From CAWDDA01 sp963813345 (GTDB taxonomy: Bacteria; Acidobacteriota; Blastocatellia; RBC074): 36,073 nucleotides of DNA. Below the pieces are notes generated by a model that was not told the origin of the DNA, made no database searches, and worked only from the letters and a program-made list of their open reading frames with translations. Positions 9,720 to 16,144 of this stretch are shown here, in pieces. Where the stretch lies: the NCBI GenBank assembly GCA_963813345.1, contig CAWEYR010000017.1, positions 1-36,073 of the forward strand. Direction: 5' to 3'. The position numbers were made by a program, and so were the translations under genes. The stretch's first letter is position 1. Each line of letters opens with the position of its first letter.

Positions 9720-10641
9720 GCTGGTGCGAACGAAGATTCCGCCTAAAGGCAGTATTACCTGCTACGCACTGGTGCTTCTTCTTTTCGTTCTAATTCCAGT
9801 CTCTGCCCAGCGTGCGCGAACGGTTTCCGAGTCGTCGCCTTCACTCATCGTCTCGGCTCCCACGGGAACGATTGTATGGATGGACCGCCTTCGATACGGA
9901 ACCGTCGGTGATACGGGAGAGATTCCGATCAGAAACCTCAAAACCGGCACGCACTATCTCCGTGCACGTCTCAAAGGAAAACGCGAGATCACGCAGAGTG
10001 TAGGAATCACATCGGGGGGAACGCAGCGGATCACCCTCAAGTTCCCGACAGAAGCCGACAAATCCGATCTTCACTTCCAGACAGCAGAGGAGCTTCGTGA
10101 AAGCGGGAAGCACAAAGAGGCAATCAAGGAATACCGACTGGCGCTTGCAACCAGCAAAAGAGCGTGGCCTTCCGCGCGTATCGGACTGGCACGCAGCCTG
10201 ATGGCCAGTGAAGACCCAGAAGGCGCCATGGCCGAAGCGCGCAAGGCGATAAAAGAGAGCGGCGGCAAGAACCCGGAAGCATACACGGTGATGGGTACCA
10301 CGCGCCGTCTTCAGGGACTATTAGACCTTTCGATAGAGAACTATCTTTCAGCGCTGAGCGAGGCAAATGGGTTTTCTCCCGAAGCCCGCACCGGGCTCGC
10401 GCTCGCCTATCAGGACCGCAATCGGACTGACGAAGCGATCGAGCAGTACACGATTGCCGCAAAGCAGAGCAATGGCACTGAGCCAATCATCTATTTCCTT
10501 CTTGGCACGACACTCGAACGCGAGATGAGGCTGACTGAAGCGATCGAGGCATACGACAAGTATCTCGAGATGCAACCCAACAGCCGGCAGGCAAACTCAA
10601 TCAAGTCGATCATCAAACAGCTCAGAAAAATGGCGCAGTAG
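9706..10641 (+). CDS. Secreted PEGA-like and TPR repeat protein
   Basis: The protein has a signal peptide at residues about 18-36 (ALVLLLFVLIPVSAQ) and a PEGA-like beta domain at about 46-115 (SLIVSAPTGTIVWMDRLRYGT through GGTQRITLKFP). About five TPR helix pairs follow to the end (HFQTAEELRESGKHKEAIKEY, TGLALAYQDRNRTDEAIEQY, LLGTTLEREMRLTEAIEAYDKYLEMQPNS). It probably acts as a periplasmic scaffold for envelope proteins; the partner is unknown. The open frame begins upstream at 9502 inside slt, but the ATG at 9706, overlapping the slt stop by 14 nt, or the GTG at 9724, is the likely start. Coupled translation with slt is plausible. The codons just before the signal peptide (IPPKGSITCYA) come from a diverged arm of palindrome family B. 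Confidence 0.78.
   Translation: MSHNRLVRTKIPPKGSITCYALVLLLFVLIPVSAQRARTVSESSPSLIVSAPTGTIVWMDRLRYGTVGDTGEIPIRNLKTGTHYLRARLKGKREITQSVGITSGGTQRITLKFPTEADKSDLHFQTAEELRESGKHKEAIKEYRLALATSKRAWPSARIGLARSLMASEDPEGAMAEARKAIKESGGKNPEAYTVMGTTRRLQGLLDLSIENYLSALSEANGFSPEARTGLALAYQDRNRTDEAIEQYTIAAKQSNGTEPIIYFLLGTTLEREMRLTEAIEAYDKYLEMQPNSRQANSIKSIIKQLRKMAQ
9738..9765. repeat. Single diverged arm of family B inside a coding region
   Basis: ATTCCGCCTAAAGGCAGTAT and the next few bases match the right arm of B1 (5565-5592) at 23 of 28 positions by eye. No opposite arm is present. It lies in frame within the signal-peptide region of the PEGA/TPR gene, in the same reading frame (IPPKG versus IPPEG) that B1 offers upstream of the MacB ATPase. 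Confidence 0.7.
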
Positions 10642-10648
10642 GGCGGCT

Positions 10649-10744
10649 CATTTGGAGTGCGGCGGCTTGGCGCCGCTTTACGTCTCGCCAGGAATTAGTC
10701 GCTGCACGAGACTAAAGCGGCGCCAAGCCGCCGCACTCCAAATG
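10649..10744. repeat. Palindromic repeat, family C
   Basis: Arms of about 38 nt at 10649-10687 and 10707-10744 are complementary except for one extra C in the left arm. The centre of each arm is GGCGGCTTGGCGCCGCTTTA or its complement. The 19-nt loop is unrelated. It lies between two rightward genes, ending 13 bp before the sulfatase ATG, so the transcript would carry a very stable hairpin close to that start codon. Confidence 0.9.
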
Positions 10745-10757
10745 GCGCTACTAAACG

Positions 10758-12135
10758 ATGCGAATTGCCCTCATCTTCATCCTTCTCATTTCCTTCCCCT
10801 GGGAACCCCAGCAGCCGCCCAGCAGGACGGCGCTCCCAAACATCATCTTCATCCAGGCAGACGATCTCGGATACGGTGACCTGAGCTGCTATGGTCAAAC
10901 GAAATTCCGGACTCCGAATCTCGACCGGATGGCAGCCGAAGGAATACGTTTCACGAACTACTACTCCGGAAGCACCGTGTGCGCCCCATCGCGCGCTACG
11001 CTGATGACCGGATTCCATACAGGCCACGCCTGGATCCGGGGCAACGGCGACCATCCCTTGCGACCTGAGGACGTCACCGTCGCGGAGGTCCTGAAAGAAA
11101 GAGGCTACCGGACAGCAGTCATCGGGAAATGGGGACTAGGAACAGCCGACACGACCGGACGTCCCGATCTTCAGGGTTTCGACGAATCGTTCGGGTTTCT
11201 CGATCACACGCACGCGCATCGTCAATACACCGACCATCTCTGGAAGAACGGCGAAGACGGTTCAAGTTGATGTCGAGAGAGATTACGTCAATGATCTTTT
11301 CGCCGATGCCTCGCTCGCATTCATTCGCAGCAATCGCGATCGTCCATTCTTTCTCTATCTGGCCTTCACTGCGCCTCATGCCGAGCTTCGCGCTCCCGAA
11401 GACTCCTTTCGACAATTTGCCGGTAAGTTTGACGAGAAGCCTTATGTGAATGACCGTGCGGACAAGGTACTGTCTGCCCGTCCGTCGCGCACCCGCCAGC
11501 CGACTGTTGGTTACAGATCGCAGGCGACTCCGCGTGCAGCGTTCGCCGCGATGATCACTCGAATGGATGGACACGTGGGCAAGATTCTCGATGCAGTTGG
11601 CCCGAATACTGTCATCTTCTTTACGAGTGACAACGGACCGCACGCCGAGGGCGGAGCAGACCCGGTGTTCTTCAACAGCAACGGCGGTCTGAGAGGCATC
11701 AAGCGAGATCTTTATGAAGGCGGGATCCGTGTTCCGATGATCGTCAAGTGGGCGGGTCGCATCAAGGCCGGCTCGGTAAGTAACCAGGTTTGGGCGCACT
11801 GGGATTTTCTTGCAACAGCCAGCGACATCGCAGGAATCAGAAAGGCTCCGCAAACTGATGGCCTGAGCTTCTTGCCAGCGCTCCTTGGCCGAAAGCAAAA
11901 AGGGCATGATTCGCTTTACTGGGAGTTCTACGAACGCCAGGGAGCGCGTGCGATGCGGATGGGCGATTGGAAGGCCGTTGCCGTGCCGTTCAACGGTCAG
12001 ATCGAGCTCTACAATCTCAAGCTGGACCCCAGGGAAGAAACCGACGTAGCCGCAAAGAATCCTCAAATCGTCGCTGCAATGCGCTCACGAATGGACTCTG
12101 CACACACTCAATCTACACTGTTTAAGATGCCGTAA
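10758..12135 (+). CDS. Secreted sulfatase, arylsulfatase A type (one frameshift)
   Basis: Type I sulfatase hydrolysing a sulfate ester. It has a short hydrophobic leader (MRIALIFILLISF), the metal site NIIFIQADDLGYGDLSCYG, and the formylglycine site CAPSRATLMTG with its Cys codon at 10980-10982. AVIGKWGLG, FFTSDNGPHAEGG, NGGLRGIKRDLYEGGIRVPMIVKW and a C-terminal ELYNLKLDPREETDVA follow. The first frame stops at 11270; the sequence continues unchanged in another frame (VQVDVERDYVNDLFADASLAFI). The join near 11255 is restored as KNGEKTVQV by adding one A. The Cys must be oxidised to formylglycine by a maturation enzyme, which is not in this window. The substrate is unknown. No clear Shine-Dalgarno is seen before the ATG, which follows palindrome C directly. 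Confidence 0.9.
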
Positions 12136-12136
12136 G

Positions 12137-12274
12137 AGAGGGGTCGGGGGTCAGGGGTCGGGGGTCGGGGTATGGAGTTCAAGCTTTAGCTTGCTTTCAC
12201 AATCGAGCTGCTAACCAGCAAGCTAAAGCTTGAACTCCATACCCTGACCCCCGACCCCTGACCCCCGACCCCTC
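12137..12274. repeat. Palindromic repeat, family A, copy A3
   Basis: Core CAAGCTTTAGCTTG and CAAGCTAAAGCTTG, enclosed by TATGGAGTT/AACTCCATA as in A2. The outer arms differ: here they are G-rich GGGGTCGGGGGTCAG units on the left (12137-12170) and their complement on the right (12240-12274). It lies between the convergent sulfatase and TlpA-like genes. Confidence 0.9.
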
Positions 12275-12279
12275 TTCCC

Positions 12280-13545
12280 TCACTTCTTCGCCGCTTCGAT
12301 CTTTTCGCTAAGCGATGCGACGAAGTCTTCGCGTGAGTTGAAACCTGCCTGGCGAAATGAGATTTCGCCTTTCCTGTCGAGTATCAAAGTCGTCGGAATT
12401 GACGCGACTGCCCAGTGTTCGTCCAGATAGTCCGCATAGACCACGGGCAATTTGAGCTTTTGTTCGTTCAGGTAGGGCTCGACCAGCACGCGGTCCTCGT
12501 CGGTATTCACCGCCAGGAACACGACGTTACTGTCCTGCTTATATTTGTCCACAGCCTGTTCGAGAAGAGGCATCTCGACGCGACAGGGACCGCACCAGGT
12601 CGCCCAGAAGTTGAGCACTACAACCTTGCCCTTGAGCTCAGCGAGCCGCAGCGTCCCGCCCTTGATGCGTGTCAATTTGAACTGAAGCGGATCGGTAATG
12701 CCGGCATTGATGTTTGGAGTCTCGATGCTTGCTGCATGCTCCTCGCGATCACGCGCGGCCTGGTCGTACGCCCTTAGCAGCCGGTCGCCCAGACCCGTCT
12801 CTGATCCCGTCTTCTCGATCCAAAGCTTGCCGAGCTTTGCGCGAATCTCTTTGCGATCCACCTTGTCCGCAGTATCGAACGATTGCGCCATCGCGTTCAC
12901 GTAATAGTCGATTGCCTCGTCACGCGCGCCTCGCTTTTCAGCAAGCTTTGCCAGGTCGACCGCGGTTTCCGACATAGGCGAGATCTTATAGCTTCGTCGC
13001 AACTCGGCAGCAGCTTTCGAGTCTTCACCAAGATCGATAAGGACCTGGCCTTTGAGCATTGCTACCGAAGCCCTGGTCTTTTCCTTTCGATCATTCCATG
13101 CCTTCTGACCAATCCTGCCGGGTTTGCCGCCAGTGAATATCGCCTCCATGCGCTGGTTCAATTCGTCCGTGAGCGCAAGCGCACGCTTGAGATCGTCACC
13201 TCTCCGACGCTCGCGAAGCAGATTGATCAGGGTCGTCATTGTGTCAACATCGCGGTCATTGCCTGCGATCATCTTCTCGCCATAAGCGATCGCTCTGTCC
13301 CTGTCACGACTTTTGATGGCGAGTTTGTAGATCTCGCGCTCGATATCGGTTCGCCGATAGTCAGGATGTTCCTTCACGAATATCTCGAGATTCTCGATGA
13401 GCTTCGTTTCTATGCCCCCTGAGCGCTCGACAACTTTCCGAAGTTCAACAGCAGGGTCCGCGTTAGGTTCCTGAGCAGGCACACGCCCGACGAGAAGCGC
13501 GACAAGAAGAAAGAGGCACAATATTGATATGAATGATTTGATCAA
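12280..13545 (-). CDS. TPR protein with C-terminal TlpA-like thioredoxin domain
   Basis: An exported protein with a hydrophobic leader (residues about 5-20, FISILCLFLLVALLVG). A TPR-like alpha-helical region covers about 25-270. The C-terminal thioredoxin fold of the TlpA/ResA/AhpC-TSA type covers about 285-420, with active site FWATWCGPCRVEMP, a cis-Pro segment VASIPTTLILD, and RQAGFNSREDF. It is probably a periplasmic thiol-disulfide reductant. The frame is open to 13638, but the preceding pgeF-like gene ends at 13542. The TTG at 13543-13545 is the most likely start: it overlaps that stop codon (TTGA) and has AGGAG 10 nt upstream. It places the signal peptide at the N-terminus, giving about 421 residues and translational coupling. 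Confidence 0.85.
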   Translation of the reverse strand: MIKSFISILCLFLLVALLVGRVPAQEPNADPAVELRKVVERSGGIETKLIENLEIFVKEHPDYRRTDIEREIYKLAIKSRDRDRAIAYGEKMIAGNDRDVDTMTTLINLLRERRRGDDLKRALALTDELNQRMEAIFTGGKPGRIGQKAWNDRKEKTRASVAMLKGQVLIDLGEDSKAAAELRRSYKISPMSETAVDLAKLAEKRGARDEAIDYYVNAMAQSFDTADKVDRKEIRAKLGKLWIEKTGSETGLGDRLLRAYDQAARDREEHAASIETPNINAGITDPLQFKLTRIKGGTLRLAELKGKVVVLNFWATWCGPCRVEMPLLEQAVDKYKQDSNVVFLAVNTDEDRVLVEPYLNEQKLKLPVVYADYLDEHWAVASIPTTLILDRKGEISFRQAGFNSREDFVASLSEKIEAAKK

Positions 13546-14322
13546 CGCCCGATAACTCCTAGCATTCTGCCAACCGGGCGCTCGGCTCCGCGCTCTTTCC
13601 GGTGGCTGAAAAAAAGATCGTTGTGACATACGGTGCAAAGACCGGTCGAATAGATTCTATCCTGACTTACACCCAGGTCGACAAGCTGTCGTACATTTGC
13701 CGCAATAATATCCAGATGAGCCTTCGCCCCGGAATTACTGCGGGAGAAGAGCGCCGATCCATAGGCAAACTCAGCGTTGAATGCGTCCTCAACTTCCGGC
13801 CCGACCTCAAAGCAGCATTCGAGCAGACCGGGACCAATAGCGGCACTGATATCGCTTCCGGTTGATCCGAATGCTTGTTGCATCTCTTCCAGAGTTCGTG
13901 CGACGATTCCGCGCAGTGTGCCGCGCCATCCCGCATGAATCGCAGCAATCGCGCCAGTGCGCTCGTCGCAAAGAAGAATTGGCAGGCAGTCGGCAGTTTG
14001 AATGCCGAGAAGAACGTGAGGTGTGGCAGTAATCAGCGCGTCGCAGGTTGGAGGCGAGTTTGGACGGCGCTTGAGCACCGTTCACCAATTGAACATCCGC
14101 CGAATGGACCTGACGCGCCGTAACAAGCTTCCACTGCGGTACTCCAATGGTCGCCAGGAATCTCTCGCGGTTTTCGATACTTGCGGCGGTACCCGAAGTT
14201 CTGGTGCTGAATGCGTTTGTGAATCCGGCGTGTTCGAGCGGAAGACACACGAGATACTGCTCACCGCGACTCTCGCGGAGATCGTAATCCTGAATGGTTA
14301 TCGGAATCGGCGTTGACATCAT
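13542..14322 (-). CDS. pgeF: PgeF/YfiH-family purine nucleoside phosphorylase (laccase domain), one frameshift
   Basis: Member of the Cu-polyphenol oxidase/laccase-domain family, now known to include purine nucleoside phosphorylases and YfiH enzymes that correct peptidoglycan-precursor misincorporation. Seen: TNAFSTRTSG, VTARQVHSADVQLV, CDALITATPHVLLGIQTADCLPILL, AAIHAGWRGTLRGI (catalytic His), AAIGPGLLECCFEVGPEV, and a C-terminal YSTGLCTVCHNDLFFSHRKER. The N-terminal frame continues to 13807 out of phase; the C-terminal frame takes over near 14075. Deleting one G from a GG pair gives VQLVNVLKRRPNSPPTCDALI. The start is one of two adjacent ATGs (14317-14322) inside the acpS gene on the other strand. 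The TlpA-like gene begins in its stop codon. Confidence 0.87.
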
Positions 14323-14677
14323 TGAAATCGAACGTCTCGAGCGCGCGCTCGAATCTCACGGCCCGCGTCTTCGTGATCGCCTCTTCACAGAAAAGGAAAC
14401 CGCTTATTGCATGAGCGCCGGGCGTCAGGGAGAGCGGTTCGCAACGCGCTTTGCAGCCAAGGAGGCGGCGCGCAAAGCGTTCGGAGCAGCAATCCCGCTG
14501 ACAGCACTCTCATGGCGCGAAGTAGAGATCATATCATCCGGTGAGGGCGCACCGCAGCTTCAATTCCACGGCCGCGCAGCGGAGCTCATGTCTCAGCTGG
14601 GTATCAACCGGTCACACGTGTCTCTCTCGCACTCGCAGGATCAGGCGATCGCTTTTGTATTGCTCGAAAGGATCTGA
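14294..14677 (+). CDS. acpS: Holo-[acyl-carrier-protein] synthase
   Basis: Intact 127-residue 4'-phosphopantetheinyl transferase of the AcpS type. It transfers phosphopantetheine from CoA to a serine of acyl carrier protein for fatty acid synthesis. Family motifs are in order: GIGVDIIEIERLERAL (metal-binding Asp), LFTEKETAYC, RFATRFAAKEAARKAFG (catalytic Glu/Lys), WREVEI and SHVSLSHSQDQAIAFVLLE. Length is normal. The upstream ribosome site is weak. The first 29 bp overlap head-to-head with the start of the pgeF-like gene, so the promoter of each must lie inside the other gene. The CPBP-like gene starts 8 bp downstream. Confidence 0.95.
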   Translation: MVIGIGVDIIEIERLERALESHGPRLRDRLFTEKETAYCMSAGRQGERFATRFAAKEAARKAFGAAIPLTALSWREVEIISSGEGAPQLQFHGRAAELMSQLGINRSHVSLSHSQDQAIAFVLLERI

Positions 14678-14685
14678 CAGATCGA

Positions 14686-15333
14686 ATGTCACTACGCGCC
14701 GCAACTCTTGCTGAGCTCGCATCGGTCATTTCATCAATCCTGATCGCGTTGTGGGTCTTAGTTCCCCTCTATCCTGACAGCCGCATTCTTTTGTATGTGC
14801 CCGGACTTTTCGCGCTTGGATTCGTCGTCTATTCGCAAAGGGTGCGCGGGGAGACTTTCGAAGATATCGGATTAACTACCAGGAATTTTGGCAAAGCTCT
14901 TCGACTTTTGGCTATTCCAACAGCGATTGCGGTCATCCTGTTTGGAGGGATCGCGGTGTCGACAAATACGTTGAGAACTGAGGGCGCTGCCTGGTACAAG
15001 CTGGTGTCGGTACCGATGTGGGGAGTTCTACAACAGTTTCTTTTGCAGGGGTTTTTGTATCGACGCATTCGATCGCTGGTTGAAAGCGATGGAGTAGCAA
15101 TTGCAAGTGCGGCAACCATCTTTGCACTGGTTCATCTTCCGAATCTTCCATTGACACTGCTTACGCTGACGGGCGGGGTCGTGTGGACCTGGGTCTACTC
15201 GCGCGCGCCAAATCTATTTGCGCTGGGAATATCGCACGGATTGATGAGCCTGCTGGTCATGACCACGCTTCCGAAACGAGTCCTCCCAACCTTGAGCGTC
15301 GGTTACAAGTACTTCATGTCGCAAACATTTTAG
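14686..15333 (+). CDS. CPBP-like intramembrane protein lacking the usual catalytic Glu pair
   Basis: 215 residues with about six membrane segments (LASVISSILIALWVLVPL, ILLYVPGLFALGFVVY, LRLLAIPTAIAVILFGGI, VAIASAATIFALVH, LTLLTLTGGVVWTWVYS, ALGISHGLMSLLVMTTL). The order matches the CPBP/Rce1-type fold. Motif 1 normally reads EExxFRG, but here it is QQFLLQG (Gln codons at 15031-15036). Motif 2 is present as FALVHLPN, and motif 3 keeps HGLMS without the usual Asn or Asp. It may be a non-proteolytic CPBP relative, or a subclass using other residues. It follows acpS by 8 bp, so it is probably cotranscribed. Confidence 0.75.
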   Translation: MSLRAATLAELASVISSILIALWVLVPLYPDSRILLYVPGLFALGFVVYSQRVRGETFEDIGLTTRNFGKALRLLAIPTAIAVILFGGIAVSTNTLRTEGAAWYKLVSVPMWGVLQQFLLQGFLYRRIRSLVESDGVAIASAATIFALVHLPNLPLTLLTLTGGVVWTWVYSRAPNLFALGISHGLMSLLVMTTLPKRVLPTLSVGYKYFMSQTF

Positions 15334-15334
15334 G

Positions 15335-15468
15335 GAGTGCTGAGTGCTGAGTGCTGAGGTGTTGAGTTCAAGCTTCAGCTTGGGGCTGCATTCCGCAGAT
15401 CAACAGAGCCTCAGAATGCAACCGCAAGCTAAAGCTTGAACTCAAACCCCATACTCAGCACTCAGCAC
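15335..15468. repeat. Palindromic repeat, family A, copy A4
   Basis: Core arms CAAGCTTCAGCTTG (15369-15382) and CAAGCTAAAGCTTG (15425-15438), flanked by GAGTGCT tandem units on the left and ACTCAGC units on the right, as in A1. Its central loop is the reverse complement of the A1 loop: TGCATTCCGCAGATC at 15387-15401 and GCCTCAGAATGCAACC at 15408-15423. It lies between convergent genes. Confidence 0.9.
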
Positions 15469-15486
15469 CCCTCAGACTCCTTCTTC

Positions 15487-16068
15487 CTAATGTGTCTGGT
15501 GTTCTAACGCGTTGCGGACGATTCGGACGGCGGTTGAGTTGACGTGGACTCGCCACAGTTTGCGGTCAGTTTCACCGGCGCCTGACAGCAGCAGCAATCT
15601 CTTGAGGATTTCAGTGGTCACGGCGACGAGGAAGGCTCCCTGACCGGCTTGCTGTCGCAGATGCTCGTTGTCGCGCCGAGCCCGACTTCGATCTTCTTCC
15701 TGTTCGAAGCGTGGAATCTCGCGATCGAGCAGATCGAAAGCGACGACCGCCATCTTCTGTTTCTGATCTGAGGCAACCTCGGAAAGCCTGGCCTGAAGAT
15801 CGGATTCCAGCTCAAGCTCAATCAGCGGGGAGGCGAGTTGGATGGCGCGGACTGCCTGGCGTGTCCGCAGCGAACGAGCGCCTAAAGCAATGACGACACA
15901 CCAGTATCCGGCGAGCAAAAAGACCATCACGGTCATGTCGATTGAGACCCAGCCACGTTCGCGCAGGTAGAAACAGACCGCAGGTATCAGGATTGGCAGG
16001 ACGACAAGAAAGACTCCATACCAGATCCAGCGCAAACGGTTGTCTGACACCTGTCTCTTTTGATCCAT
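15487..16068 (-). CDS. Hypothetical two-TM membrane protein
   Basis: Intact 193-residue protein that I do not recognise. Two membrane segments lie near the N-terminus (residues about 13-34, WIWYGVFLVVLPILIPAVCFYL; and 44-64, TVMVFLLAGYWCVVIALGA). A cytoplasmic, mostly helical tail follows (about 68-193), with a charged Arg/Glu segment REIPRFEQEEDRSRARRDNEHLRQQ. The hydrophobic pair plus helical tail suggests a membrane-anchored coiled coil; nothing catalytic is visible. The gene is convergent with the acpS/CPBP pair across repeat A4, and divergent from the S9 peptidase across 76 bp. Confidence 0.7.
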   Translation of the reverse strand: MDQKRQVSDNRLRWIWYGVFLVVLPILIPAVCFYLRERGWVSIDMTVMVFLLAGYWCVVIALGARSLRTRQAVRAIQLASPLIELELESDLQARLSEVASDQKQKMAVVAFDLLDREIPRFEQEEDRSRARRDNEHLRQQAGQGAFLVAVTTEILKRLLLLSGAGETDRKLWRVHVNSTAVRIVRNALEHQTH

Positions 16069-16144
16069 CTCATTTAATATTATAGCCTATCTCGGTTTCT
16101 GAGACAGCCTATCCGAAGTTGTGCGAGAAAAGGAGAACCTGAAA
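16069..16144. promoter_or_regulatory. Short divergent intergenic region with AT-rich centre
   Basis: This gap separates two divergent genes and must contain start signals for both. An AT-rich patch, TTTAATATTATAG at 16073-16085, stands out from the GC-richer surroundings and could serve as a -10 region. No well-spaced -35 partner is evident. AGGAG before the S9 peptidase ATG (16145) fixes that start. Confidence 0.35.

Noticed and set aside
11119..12066. Long minus-strand open frame (315 codons) opposite the sulfatase gene
   Set aside because: The plus strand encodes clear sulfatase motifs throughout. The minus-strand translation is rich in Arg and Ser with no family resemblance, typical of an antisense shadow.
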